Shown one piece after another: positions 33,618 through 43,367 of a DNA stretch of 64,000 nucleotides; position 1 is the stretch's first letter, and each line of letters starts with the position of its first letter. Both the position numbers and the translations under genes were made by a program. The stretch lies in the NCBI GenBank assembly GCA_037045055.1, contig JBAOHJ010000003.1, forward strand, positions 1,215,153 to 1,279,152. Direction: 5' to 3'. The DNA comes from Phosphoribacter sp037045055 (GTDB lineage Bacteria; Actinomycetota; Actinomycetes; Actinomycetales; Dermatophilaceae). The notes under the pieces are model-generated. The model saw nothing but the letters and a program-made list of their open reading frames with translations, had not been told where the DNA came from and did no database searches.

Positions 33618-33833
33618 ATGGAGACCGAGGTGATGACCGTGACCGACAACGACCTGGAGCGACTGGTGCGCGAGGCCCACGACGAGGACGCCGCCGTCGC
33701 CGACCTTGAGGGCTGCCTGCAGCGACTGCAACGAGCCCGGCAGGCCAAGACGACCCTGGCGCATCTTCCGGCCGACCAGCTCCGCACGGTCCTGCAGATG
33801 CGCCGCCGCGACCTGGGCGGGGACCCGGCATGA
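33618..33833 (+). CDS. Small hypothetical protein
   Basis: This protein of 71 residues (66 if the ATG at 33633 is used) is acidic and helical (DNDLERLVREAHDEDAAVADLE, shown as DLERLVREAHDEDAAV), with a Leu-rich middle. Its stop overlaps the next start (ATGA). I see no motif. It belongs to the conjugation operon by position. Confidence 0.6.
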   Translation: METEVMTVTDNDLERLVREAHDEDAAVADLEGCLQRLQRARQAKTTLAHLPADQLRTVLQMRRRDLGGDPA

Positions 33834-34663
33834 GCCAGAGCACCGTCACCCGCCCGGTCGGCGTGGATGAGCTACGCCGAGCCTGGCACGCCCTTCAACA
33901 GGGACAGTTCCGCGCGCGACCCACCGCGCCCCCTCGCCCCGACCACGACGCCGAGGGCGGCTGTGCGCCGCGCTGGGATCCAGCCGAGCCGGTCCTGCCC
34001 GTCGTGGGGTGTATCGGTCAGGCCGGAGCCACCACCCTGGCCCTCGCGATCGCCACCGTGGCCGAAGCGACGCGCCTGATCGAATGCGGCACGGCGACCG
34101 CCAGCGGTCTGGCGGCGGCCGCCACAGCCGAGCTCGGCCGGGACGAACGCTGGACGCTCGGTCGACGCGACCGGGTCTGGCTCGCCCGAGCCAGCGAGGT
34201 CCTGCTCGACCCCAGCGAAACGCCGCTTCCCGGGGAGCTGGCCCAGCAGGTGTCTCTCAGTGTCCTGGATGTGGCGTGGGAGGTCGGTCAGGTGATGGCC
34301 TGCGACGGCTGGATCCGCCACCAACTGCTCGCCGCGCCCACGCCCGTCCTGGTGACGAGCCCGACCGTCCCGGGGCTGCGGCGCCTGGAGATCGCCCTGT
34401 CGCTGCTGCCCGCCGACCAGCCCGTGATCGCCATGACCGGAGCACCTGCCCGCCGCTGGCCCGCGCAGCTGACCGGATCCATCGGACCGCTCACAGCGGC
34501 AGCCCTCGCCGACCAGCGCCTGGTGAACATCCCCACCGACAAGTCCTTGGCCATCCGGGGCGTCAGTTCCAGCCCCCTGCCCACTTCCCTGCTCCAGGCA
34601 GCGGAGACCCTCCTGCAGCACACCGCTGTCAGGAACCACCACCAGAAGGGACAGCAATCATGA
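33830..34663 (+). CDS. MinD/ParA-like protein lacking the Walker A lysine
   Basis: This 277-residue protein has, at about residues 57-70, VVGCIGQAGATTLALAIA, which lines up with the deviant Walker A of MinD/ParA/CpaE proteins but has no lysine. Later segments (SVLDVAWEVG, PVLVTSPTVPGLRRLEIAL) follow the usual layout of such folds. It may be a non-hydrolysing relative. It is coupled to its neighbours by ATGA overlaps on both sides, first in the type IV secretion gene row. A function in DNA transfer is inferred from position only. Confidence 0.6.
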   Translation: MSQSTVTRPVGVDELRRAWHALQQGQFRARPTAPPRPDHDAEGGCAPRWDPAEPVLPVVGCIGQAGATTLALAIATVAEATRLIECGTATASGLAAAATAELGRDERWTLGRRDRVWLARASEVLLDPSETPLPGELAQQVSLSVLDVAWEVGQVMACDGWIRHQLLAAPTPVLVTSPTVPGLRRLEIALSLLPADQPVIAMTGAPARRWPAQLTGSIGPLTAAALADQRLVNIPTDKSLAIRGVSSSPLPTSLLQAAETLLQHTAVRNHHQKGQQS

Positions 34664-34947
34664 CGACCACCCTCGCCTCCCGCATCACCGCCGTGTGCCC
34701 GATCGCCCCGCCCGGCGCGCAGACCTACGCCAACACCCTCACCGGATACGTCCTGTGGGGTGTCCTCGCCCTGATGCTCGTGGGCGTCGTCGTGTCCATC
34801 GGGGCCGTGGTCGGCGGGCGCGTCTTCGCCATGCCGCACGCCAGCAAGGCCGGCGTCGTCGGCGTCGCCGTGGTGTTCGTGGCGGCCGTCGCCTACATGG
34901 TCGTTCCGGGCATGCTCTCTGGGCTCACCGGCTCCGGCTGCGTCTGA
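34660..34947 (+). CDS. Small two-helix membrane protein (VirB2/pilin-like position)
   Basis: This 95-residue protein has two strongly hydrophobic helices (about 27-49 and 62-86) and two cysteines. Size, helices and position before larger membrane components resemble VirB2-type pilins or the small membrane protein of Gram-positive conjugation systems. The start overlaps the previous stop (ATGA) and the stop overlaps the next start (TGATG). Confidence 0.65.
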   Translation: MTTTLASRITAVCPIAPPGAQTYANTLTGYVLWGVLALMLVGVVVSIGAVVGGRVFAMPHASKAGVVGVAVVFVAAVAYMVVPGMLSGLTGSGCV

Positions 34948-35768
34948 TGGCTACCGCAGCCGCCACCCTCGACCCGTGGGGGCGCCGCCGACTGGTGCGC
35001 ACCCTGGTCACGGTCGCGACGGCGGCCGCGCTGCTGCTCGGTGGTCTCGGCTACGCCGTCTACAGCGCGGTCGGCTCCACCACAACCCGGCCTGGGGCCG
35101 CCGACGCGGCTGCGGTCGCGCAAGCCCTACCCCCAGGCTCGGTCCGACGCGACGCCATCGCCGCCGCACCCATGCTGGCCGTCCCCCCGGAGGCCGGCCG
35201 ATCAGGAACCCCCTCCACCCGGCAGATCCCGACGATGACTCTGCCTGCTGCGGTCCGGGTCGGACCGGCCGGTGTGGCCACCGGGTTCCCGCAGACCCCT
35301 GAGGGCGCCGTGGCCCAGTTGGCGGCGATCGAGACCACCGTCCTGCAGAACATGTCGATCGAGCGGGCCCATCAGGTCCACGACGGCTGGGCCACACCAG
35401 GTGCGGGGTCGGCCGAGTCCTGGGAGCTGACCGGCAACGTCGCGGCCTTCCTGTCCAGCGGCGCCGGGCAGTACGCCGACACCATCCGCGGGGCGGTCGT
35501 GGCCACACCCGTGGCCGCCCAAATCAAAGGCGTCGACGGCGACGAGTGGGTCCTGGCCTGCGTCCTGCTCGACATCAAGGCCCGCCTGGCCACCCAGGCA
35601 CGCATCGCCTACGGGCACTGCGAACGCATGCAGTGGACCCCCCAAGAAGGCGGCCGGTGGCTGCTCGGGCCAGGAACGGAACCAGCTCGGGCCCCCTCCA
35701 CCTGGCCCGGCACTGACCTGGCCGTCCAGGCCGGTTGGAAGACCGTGACCGTGGGCGTCGACCAGTGA
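34947..35768 (+). CDS. Membrane-anchored conjugation-module protein
   Basis: This 273-residue protein has one N-terminal transmembrane helix (about 18-42), a Pro/Ala-rich stretch, and an extracytoplasmic domain (about 105-270) including TPEGAVAQLAAIE and VLACVLLDIKARLATQARIAYGHCERM. VirB8/TraP-like or TcpC-like components of Gram-positive transfer systems have a similar plan, but no firm family is recognised. Confidence 0.6.
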   Translation: MATAAATLDPWGRRRLVRTLVTVATAAALLLGGLGYAVYSAVGSTTTRPGAADAAAVAQALPPGSVRRDAIAAAPMLAVPPEAGRSGTPSTRQIPTMTLPAAVRVGPAGVATGFPQTPEGAVAQLAAIETTVLQNMSIERAHQVHDGWATPGAGSAESWELTGNVAAFLSSGAGQYADTIRGAVVATPVAAQIKGVDGDEWVLACVLLDIKARLATQARIAYGHCERMQWTPQEGGRWLLGPGTEPARAPSTWPGTDLAVQAGWKTVTVGVDQ

Positions 35769-35784
35769 ACGAGAAGAGAAGCCG

Positions 35785-37233
35785 ATGAACTGGTGGGACT
35801 ACCTCAACCCCTTCACCTACCTCGGGAACGCGGCGGGCAAGATCGTCGCCGACGGGTGGACCGCCGCCATGCTCGGGATCTGGAACGCCGGCCTGTGGCT
35901 GCTGAAGCTCGTGCTGGGCATCGAGGACGACTTCCTCACCCCGGACCTGTCCGAGAACGGCCCGATGCGCGGGATTTACCCCTACACCTTCTGGATCGCC
36001 GGCTCGATCATCCTGACCCTGCTGATGATCCAGCTGGGGATCGCTGCCTTCCGTCGCGACGGTCAGTCGCTGGCGCGTGTGCTCATTGGCTCCGCACAGT
36101 TCGTCATGGTGTGGGTCGCCGGCATCGTCTACTGCGTCGCGGTCGTGGCCGCCGCCGGAGGCCTGACCCGCGCCCTGATGGAGGCTCTGCTGCACGTCAA
36201 CGCGATGGACGCCTGGCAACCCTGGACCGGGTTCTCGACCGCCGACATCACCGACGGCACCATCGCCACCGTCCTGGGCGTGATGGGCTTCTTCCTCATC
36301 TTCGCCGCCTTCGGGCACCTGCTCGTCATGCTCACCCGGGGCGCCGCCCTGCTCGTCCTGGCGGCCACCAACCCGATCGCCGCCGCCGGCCTGGTCTGGG
36401 AAGGTGGACGGTCCTGGTTCTGGAAGGCATTCCGCTGGTTCCACGCCGCCGCCTTCACCCCGGTCATCATGATGCTGATGCTCGGCCTAGGCGTGCAGAT
36501 CACCTCGCACGTCGCCCTCAGCGCCACCGACACCCTCCAGAAGGCGATCGGCACCGCCGTGCCCGGCGTCATGCTCATCCTGGTTGGCTGCTTCGCCCCG
36601 CTGGCCCTGTTCAAGCTGCTGGCCTTCGTCGACCCCGGAACATCGTCCGGCGCGGCCATGCGAGCCGGCCTGGCAGCACAAGGCGGTCTGCAAGGGCTGC
36701 TGCGCGGCGACCCGGCAGGCGAGACCTCCGCCGCCGCCTCGAGCAGCGACGCCAACGGACGATCCCAAGGAGAAGCCTCCACCGAGGCCGCCACCAACCA
36801 GCGCTTCGCCTCCACCGCCGGCGGCTTCATGGGCGCCCTCGGTGCTGCGGGCCAGGTCGCCGCCACCGGGCTGGGGATCGCCGCTGGGGCAGGCGCCCGA
36901 GCGGCCACGCTCGGCGCCGACCTGACCAACCAGATGGGCGTCGGCCACAACACCTACATCCCAGACTTCTCCTCCGGCCGGGGTCGAGGCCGCAACAACG
37001 CCGGCCCGAGCAACAACGACCAGGACAACCCCGAGATCAACGGTGCCGGACCCGACGCCGACGTCGCCGCGCCGAGCAACACACCACCCACACCGATGAC
37101 CACTGGCATGCCAGCGGCGGCGGGCCCCTCGGGCCCAGCAGCCGCCAGCCCCTCCACCGGCGCAGCCGCAGGTGGAGGAGCGGCCGCCGGTGGGGGAGGG
37201 GCCGCCGCGTCCGTCCCCGTCGTCCCCGTCTAG
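35785..37233 (+). CDS. Polytopic VirB6/TrbL-like conjugation protein
   Basis: This 482-residue protein begins MNWWDYLNPFTYLGN. It has at least six membrane helices between about 65 and 295, then a long low-complexity tail rich in Ala, Gly, Pro and Asn (about 320-482) with a glycine run near the end. This is the VirB6/TrbL plan of the inner-membrane channel of type IV secretion systems, with an extended tail as in actinobacterial integrative elements. It lies 17 bases after the previous gene. Confidence 0.72.
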   Translation: MNWWDYLNPFTYLGNAAGKIVADGWTAAMLGIWNAGLWLLKLVLGIEDDFLTPDLSENGPMRGIYPYTFWIAGSIILTLLMIQLGIAAFRRDGQSLARVLIGSAQFVMVWVAGIVYCVAVVAAAGGLTRALMEALLHVNAMDAWQPWTGFSTADITDGTIATVLGVMGFFLIFAAFGHLLVMLTRGAALLVLAATNPIAAAGLVWEGGRSWFWKAFRWFHAAAFTPVIMMLMLGLGVQITSHVALSATDTLQKAIGTAVPGVMLILVGCFAPLALFKLLAFVDPGTSSGAAMRAGLAAQGGLQGLLRGDPAGETSAAASSSDANGRSQGEASTEAATNQRFASTAGGFMGALGAAGQVAATGLGIAAGAGARAATLGADLTNQMGVGHNTYIPDFSSGRGRGRNNAGPSNNDQDNPEINGAGPDADVAAPSNTPPTPMTTGMPAAAGPSGPAAASPSTGAAAGGGAAAGGGGAAASVPVVPV

Positions 37234-37251
37234 ACGAGAGGTACACACACC

Positions 37252-38764
37252 ATGTCCCAGGTCTACAGCGACTACGCCAAGGCCCGCCTCGGGTGGCTCC
37301 CGTTCGGTCTGACCGGATGGCAGGGTGCGATCGTCGCAGCCTCGAGCCTGCCGGTGTTTTGGTCCCTCAAGGAGCAGGCCTGGAGCTCCGCGGCGATGTT
37401 CCTGCTGATCTGCCTGGCCGTCACCGGGCTGACCGTCGGCCTGGTGCGAGGCCGCTCCGCCATCGGGTGGATCGTCGCATCGACCGCCTTCGCGATCGGT
37501 GGCCTGGCTCGGTGGACCCAGTTCCGGGCCCGCGCCGCCCAGGGCGCGACCGCAGACCTGGCCGAGGTCGACCTGCCCGGCGTCCTGGCCGGAGTCGAGA
37601 TCCACGAAGGCCCCCCCACCGGGCTGGCCGCCGCCCGGGTGGCGATCATCCAAAACCACTCCACCCGGACCTGGGCGGTGACCGCCGCCATCGTCCACCC
37701 GGGCACCGGCATGCGCGACGCCGAGGACCGGGCACGGATGGGCCGCGGCCTGGCCGACCTGCTCGACCAGGCAAGCCGCGGCGAGCTCGTCGACGAGATC
37801 CTCTTCCTCGTACGCACCGTCCCCGAGGACGGAGCCGAACGCGACCAGTGGATCGCCCGACACCGCCGGCCCGACGGGCCCGCGCAGGTGCGAGTCATCA
37901 ACGACGAGCTGCAGCAGGTCCTCACCGGAGCCTCGGTGCGCACCGAGGCCTTCATCACCCTGGTCGTGCCCGAGTCCCGGCTGGGCAAGGCCGCCAAGGA
38001 AGCAGGTCGAGGCATCGACGGCCGTGCCCAGGTCCTCTACTCACAGATGGCCGAGATCGAAGCCCAGCTCAAGGGCGGCATGGGGTGCACCAGCGTCTCC
38101 TGGCTGACCAGCCCCGAGCTGGCCATGGCCTGCCGCACCGGATTCGCCCCAGGAGACCGCGCCGGCATCATCGACGCCCTCAGCCGCCCGCACCCGCGAC
38201 CCCCACGTCAACGCCGACGTCCCCTGGGCGATGGCCGGCCCCTCCGGCGCAGACGCGGTGGCCCGCCACTACAGCCACGACGCCTGGAACTCCATCAGCG
38301 CCACCCTCAAGCTGCCCGTCAAAGGCGCCGTCCTGGGCGCCCTGGCCCCCATCCTGGCACCCACCACCAGCGGCGAACGCCGCAGCTATCTGGTCGCCTT
38401 CCCCATCCTGTCCCACGCGAAGGCCACCCGGGCGTCCGCCTCGAGCGAATGGACCGCAGACATGGGTCAGGCACTGCGTGAGAAGGCCAAGATGAAGCAG
38501 ACCACCAAGGCCAAGGACGAGGCCAACCAGGTCCGCAGCCTCGAAGCCAAACTCGCCCGCGGGTCGGCGCTGACCCGCCCGTACGCGGTGTGCACCGTCA
38601 CCGCTCCCAAGACCGTCCGGATCGCCGAGTACGGACGCCGACTGGACGCCTCCATCCGGCGTGCCGGCTTCGCCCCCCTGCGCCTGGACCTGGCCCAAGA
38701 CCTCGCCTTCGCTGCCTCCGTGGTCCCCCTGGGGGTCAGCCTGACCCGCAAGGGCGAGGCGTGA
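37252..38764 (+). pseudogene. SCO6880-family conjugation protein, frameshifted
   Basis: The first frame gives about 312 residues with two N-terminal membrane helices (PrgI-like, about 20-75) and a soluble domain (VIQNHSTRTWAVTAAIV region), to GDRAGIIDAL near 38185. The protein then continues in the next frame as VNADVPWAMAGPSGADAV, HYSHDAWNSISATLKLPVKG and onward to 38764. The shift is +1 in a C-rich stretch (38186-38200). The family is the VirB4 N-terminal-half-like partner of the ATPase encoded next. It is broken if the base is real. Confidence 0.78.
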
Positions 38765-38796
38765 CCCGCCCACGCCCGACCCGCGCTTGAGGAGGC

Positions 38797-40330
38797 ATGA
38801 CATCCATGCGCCGAACCCACCGCTCCGGGCGGGACATGAGCCAGCTGCTGGCTGACTTCGGCCACGACCTGCCCACCGCCGCGCCTCACGAGCCGGCCGC
38901 GAAAGAGGCACGGCTGTTCCGGCACGCCGCGCAGCGAGGCCCACGCAAGACCGGGCGGGGATGGATGCCGGCCTCCGCGCCGGTCGTCCCCTACCGGATG
39001 ACCTCGGACCAGGCGCCCGTCTTCTGGCCGTTCATCGCCGGTCCTGGGCTGCCACCGACCGGCGCCCAGATGGGCATCGACGTGCTGTCCGGCTCGGCGT
39101 TCCACTTCGACCCCATCGGGCTGGTCCTGCGCGACGACATCCCCGTCACCAACGCCAACGTGATGTGCTTCGGCAAACCCGGCACCGGCAAGTCCGGAAC
39201 CACAAAGGCGTTCTGCCTTCGGATGGTCGACTTCGGCTACCGCATCCTCATCCTGGGAGACCCCAAGGACGAGTACGAGCGGCTGTGCCACTTCCTCGGC
39301 GTCGAGCCCTTCGTCCTAGGCCCAGGGATGCCCGCCCGGATCAACCCCCTCGGCCTGGGCCCGCTCGCCGAAGGCTGGGCCCAGCTGTCGGCCCAGGAAG
39401 CACGCAACCGCGCCGCCATCGTGTTCAGCCGCTGGCTGACCCTCATGCGGGCCCTGATCGGCAGCCAGCGCATCGGCGCCGAACGTGTCCCCTTCGGGCC
39501 CTCGGAGGAGACCGTCATCAAGGCCGCCCTGCGCGACCTCACCGGGTACACCGCCGGAAACTCGACCCTGGTCGAGACCACCATCCCGCAGCTGTGGCAC
39601 CACCTCGACCAGCCCACCGACTCCTTGATCGAGCAGTGCCGGTTCAGGGACCGCCAGCACTTCTTCAACGAGACTCGGTTGCTGCGCGACGCCCTCGGCC
39701 AGCTCGTCTCCGGTGCCCTGGCCGGCCTGTTCGACGACCACACCAACATCGCCGTCGACTGGAACGCCCCCATCCAGTCGCTGTCGCTGTCCCGGCTCAA
39801 CCCCCTCGGAGACGAGGCGATCGGCATCGCCCTGGTCTGCCTGAACAGCTGGGGCCGCGGCATGCGCGAGATCGCCGCACCAGGGGACCTGCGCATCGTC
39901 GTGCGCGACGAGATGTGGAAGGCGATGCGCCTCGGGGTCGAAGCCGTCAAGAGCCTCGACGAGGACCTGCGCCTGTCCCGCGGCGTCGCCGGCCGCGGCG
40001 GGGACATCCAATGGGCCAACGCGCACAAGCCCTCCGACATGCTCACCGTCGGAGACCAAGGCTCCCAAGCCGCCAACATCGCCCGAGACCTCATGCACCT
40101 GGCCGACATCAAGATCCTGCACGGCCAAAAGCCCGCAGTCGCCGGCGAACTCGACGCCATGCTCGGCCTGGGACGGCAAGCCACCGAGGTGATGACCGAC
40201 TGGGCGATGCAACGCAAAGGGCCGCGCCCTCTGGCTCGTCGGTGAACGCAGCTACAAGGTGGAGACCCGACTGCACCCCGTCGAAGAACACCTCACCTGG
40301 ACCAACGAAGCCCTCGAGGGCGCCATCTAG
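38797..40330 (+). pseudogene. VirB4/TraC-like conjugation ATPase with a frameshift near its end
   Basis: The open part gives 482 residues: Walker A GKPGTGKS at 126-133, Walker B-like RIVVRDEMWKAM, and IQWANAHKPSDM. At AAAGGG (40216-40221) one extra G moves the frame; the natural C-terminus GRALWLVGERSYKVETRLH continues to TAG at 40330. Only about 35 residues are affected, so a product might still form. The ATPase powers pilus assembly and DNA transfer. AGGAGG precedes both ATG 38797 and ATG 38806; the latter has better spacing. Confidence 0.82.
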
Positions 40331-40338
40331 GCACGCCC

Positions 40339-41871
40339 GTGAAGAAGCTCACCGCCGCCGCCACCGCCTTCCTGGCGATGCTCATCGCCCTACCGCTGAT
40401 GACAGCGGCCTTCGTCGTCTCCAGCGCCCCAGCGGTCGCCCAAGCGGTGCAGTGCACCACTGCGGGACTACCTCCCACCGGAGCGTGGCGGCCCCCGTTC
40501 CAGCAGGCCTACGCAGTCAGCCCCAGAGGGTTCGGGTTGGAGTTCCACCCGATCTACCACCAGTGGCGCCAACACACCGGGCAGGACATGTCCTCCCTGC
40601 CCGACCCCGGACCCGTGGTCGCTGCCGCCCGCGGAACGATCACCTCGGCCGGCCCAGCGGGCGGATACGGCAACCTCGTCGTCCTCGACCACGGGGGAGG
40701 AGTCAGCACCTACTACGCCCACCTCGCCTCGATCAGCGCCGACATCACGCCCGGGGCGCCCGTGTGGATGGGACAACAGCTCGGGGTCGAAGGCACGACC
40801 GGCACGAGCACCGGAAACCACCTGCACTTCGAGGTCCGCCAAGACGGCACCCCGATCGACCCCATCCCGTTCATGCTCGCCCACGGCGCCCCCCTCAACG
40901 GCCAAGCGGTCGCCCCATCGAGCCCACCCGGCACCGGGCCAAGCGACCCTGGCGGCCAGCAAGGCGGCATCGGCTTCACACTGCCCCCACCTGGCACCCC
41001 GCGCCTGAACTCACTGTCCAACCCGCCCCAGCCCATCCCCGCCGGCATCAAGACCCTCTACCTAGCCGCCGCCGACCGATACCACCTGCCCTGGACCCTG
41101 CTGGCCGGGATCGGCATGGAAGAGACCGCACACGGACGCACCACCGCCACCAGCTCAGCTGGCGCCCGAGGCCTCATGCAGTTCATGCCCGCGACCTGGG
41201 CGCTGTACGGCGTCGACGGGGACGGCGACGGCCGCGCCGACATCACCAACGACGCCGACTCGGCAATGAGCGCGGCGAACTACCTGACCGCCTCGGGAGT
41301 CACCGCCGGCCCAGACGGCGTGCGGCGCGCGATCTTCGCCTACAACCACGCCGACTGGTACGTCAACGACGTCCTCTACTACGCCGCCGCCTACGGCGGC
41401 GGCACCGTGCCCGGAGACCCCAGCGACTGCGGACCCGGCGGGATCGGCAACCCCAACCTGCCCCCCATCGACAACGCCGCGATCGCCGCACTGCTCACCT
41501 GGGCCCAGACCCACATCGGCGACCCCTACGTCTTCGGCGCCAACGGACCGGACGCCTGGGACTGCTCCAGCTTCACCCAGGCCGCCTACGCCCAGATCGG
41601 GATCAGCATCCCCCGCACCGCCTCCGCCCAACGCAACTGGCTCGCCGCCGGCAACGGGTTCCGCGTCCCCGCAGGCCAAGAACGACCAGGGGACCTGCTG
41701 TTCGTCGACAGCTACCTCGGCCCCAACCAGATCGGCCACGTCATGATCGTCTTCGACCCCGCCACGCACCTGACAGTCGAGGCCGGCGGAGCCAAGGTCG
41801 GCAACTACGACTACAGCCACTGGGCCGACCACCACATCTACGAGTTCTGGCGTGTCGGAGCCACCCACTAA
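40339..41871 (+). CDS. Secreted three-domain cell-wall hydrolase (M23 + lytic transglycosylase + NlpC/P60)
   Basis: This 510-residue protein has a signal peptide (cleavage near AVAQA, 31-36) and three catalytic domains. The M23 metallopeptidase (about 58-170) has HTGQD (His79, Asp83) and HLHFEVR (161-167). The SLT transglycosylase (about 238-350) has Glu261 in GMEETAHG and ARGLMQFMP. The NlpC/P60 peptidase (about 380-505) has Cys409 in WDCSSF and His467 in IGHVMI. It would open peptidoglycan locally for the conjugation channel, like VirB1 proteins. The GTG at 40339 lies eight bases after the ATPase stop. Confidence 0.9.
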   Translation: MKKLTAAATAFLAMLIALPLMTAAFVVSSAPAVAQAVQCTTAGLPPTGAWRPPFQQAYAVSPRGFGLEFHPIYHQWRQHTGQDMSSLPDPGPVVAAARGTITSAGPAGGYGNLVVLDHGGGVSTYYAHLASISADITPGAPVWMGQQLGVEGTTGTSTGNHLHFEVRQDGTPIDPIPFMLAHGAPLNGQAVAPSSPPGTGPSDPGGQQGGIGFTLPPPGTPRLNSLSNPPQPIPAGIKTLYLAAADRYHLPWTLLAGIGMEETAHGRTTATSSAGARGLMQFMPATWALYGVDGDGDGRADITNDADSAMSAANYLTASGVTAGPDGVRRAIFAYNHADWYVNDVLYYAAAYGGGTVPGDPSDCGPGGIGNPNLPPIDNAAIAALLTWAQTHIGDPYVFGANGPDAWDCSSFTQAAYAQIGISIPRTASAQRNWLAAGNGFRVPAGQERPGDLLFVDSYLGPNQIGHVMIVFDPATHLTVEAGGAKVGNYDYSHWADHHIYEFWRVGATH

Positions 41872-41876
41872 CGTGC

Positions 41877-41900
41877 TCTATAACTGAGGCGAGTTATAGA
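41877..41900. promoter_or_regulatory. Perfect palindromic operator candidate before the AAA ATPase gene
   Basis: TCTATAACT (41877-41885) and AGTTATAGA (41892-41900) form a perfect 9-bp inverted repeat with a 6-base spacer GAGGCG. It is one of few AT-rich stretches in this region, six bases after the cell-wall hydrolase stop and 27 bases before the ATPase start, just upstream of AAGGAGAGGG. It looks like an operator overlapping a promoter; no U-tract follows, so a terminator is less likely. Confidence 0.65.
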
Positions 41901-41927
41901 AAAGAACAAGGAGAGGGCGGGAGTGGT

Positions 41928-43262
41928 GTGAAGCCAAGGATCTACACCCCGGGCGCAGGACACCAGCCCCCAGTCCTGGCTGGCCGCGACGACCAGCTTC
42001 GGGACTGGAGCCTGATGCTGAACGACGCAGCAGCCCGGGGGAGGGTCGCCGCCAGGGACACCATCCTGGTCGGCCCCCGAGGGGTGGGTAAGACCGCGCT
42101 GCTGACCGCCTACGCCCGGATCGCCCAGGCCCAGGGAACGGTGGTGGTCGACCTCCAGGCGGTCCGGGGGGAGGCCGGACTCATCGAGTCCCTCATGCAG
42201 CACGCACGGCGTCTGACCGCTGAGGAGGCCGGGCCGTGGCGTCGGGCACGTGCCTCCTTCGAGCGGCTCGCCGGCTTCAACATCGGCCTCGCGGGCATCG
42301 GTGCTGGCGTGAGCCTGCGCGACACCTCCACTGCACCAGCACGCCCGGACGCCGGATCTTTGGCCGGGGCCCTCGCCCGCCTGGCCGCCGAGGTCGCCAA
42401 GGACCACTCCAGCGGTGGGCTCCTGATTACCGTCGACGAGCTGCAGGTCGCCGCCCACCCAGACCTCGCCCTGCTCGCCGCCACGTTGCACAGACTCAAC
42501 GTCGACCACTCAGGGGCCAACGTCACCTTCGCTGCCTCCGGCCTGCCCTTCACCACATCCGTGCTCAACGCGGCGGGAGTAACCCACCCCGACCGGCTCT
42601 TCGAGGTCGTCGACGTACCGCTGACCCTGCCACCGAACGACGCCCGGTACGCGCTCGTTGAGCCCGCGCGCGCAGAGCACGTCGCGTGGGAGGTGGCGGC
42701 CCTTGATCGTGTCCTCACCGTCACCAACGGCTACCCCGCGCATCTGCAACTGGTCGCAGACGCGGTATGGCGCGCAGCCAAAGGCCCCGACGTCATCACC
42801 CTGGCGGACGTGGAAACCACCCTGCCGGGCCTGGTCGACCAACTCGACCGGCGCACCTTCGGCCCCCGCTGGGAACGACTGACCGACCGGCAAGCCGAGT
42901 TTCTCGCGGCCCTGGCCCTGCACGGCGGTCGGGCCGGCATGGCTGACCTCGCCCGCACCCTCAACCGCACGAGCACCGACCTGAGCTGGCTTCGCGACCA
43001 ACTGATCAAAGAAGGCGACATCTACCCACCCCGGTACGGCCACGTCGCCATGGCCGTACCCCTGTTCACTGAGTTCGTCCTAGCCCGCTACCCCGAAGAT
43101 CGGCTCGGCTCCAGCAGCGAGCTACTCACACTCGAGCAGATGAGCGAGAACACCGCTGGAGGCTTCTCCAGCCGAGATTCCGGCGCCCCCCACGTGGGTC
43201 TGCGCAAGCCTCGCCCACCTCTCCCTCCTGGCCCATCGGCTTCGCACGAGAGAGGCCGATGA
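41928..43262 (+). CDS. AAA-family ATPase with C-terminal winged-helix region
   Basis: This 444-residue protein has an AAA/archaeal-ATPase-like P-loop domain: VGPRGVGKTALL (Walker A, 48-59), ITVDELQ (Walker B) and TFAASGLPF (sensor 1). The C-terminal part (about 315-400) looks like a winged helix (ADLARTLNRTSTDLSWLRDQL). Related proteins occur as stand-alone ATPases in mobile elements, sometimes in defence or exclusion roles; the role here is unknown. The GTG at 41928 follows AAGGAGAGGG and a palindromic operator, so it is probably its own transcript. Confidence 0.72.
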   Translation: MKPRIYTPGAGHQPPVLAGRDDQLRDWSLMLNDAAARGRVAARDTILVGPRGVGKTALLTAYARIAQAQGTVVVDLQAVRGEAGLIESLMQHARRLTAEEAGPWRRARASFERLAGFNIGLAGIGAGVSLRDTSTAPARPDAGSLAGALARLAAEVAKDHSSGGLLITVDELQVAAHPDLALLAATLHRLNVDHSGANVTFAASGLPFTTSVLNAAGVTHPDRLFEVVDVPLTLPPNDARYALVEPARAEHVAWEVAALDRVLTVTNGYPAHLQLVADAVWRAAKGPDVITLADVETTLPGLVDQLDRRTFGPRWERLTDRQAEFLAALALHGGRAGMADLARTLNRTSTDLSWLRDQLIKEGDIYPPRYGHVAMAVPLFTEFVLARYPEDRLGSSSELLTLEQMSENTAGGFSSRDSGAPHVGLRKPRPPLPPGPSASHERGR

Positions 43263-43367
43263 CGTGACAAGGCAGGTCTGGAAACCGGCCGATAGTCTGA
43301 TACCGCCGGACTGCTTGGCGTGTGCGGACATGCCAGAACAACCATCCGCGAAGCCAAGGAGAGCAGC

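Noticed and set aside
38961..41927. One very long frame covering the transfer genes and the AAA ATPase
   Set aside because: Only the part after 41928 has protein character; the rest is the shadow of the ATPase and hydrolase genes in another frame.
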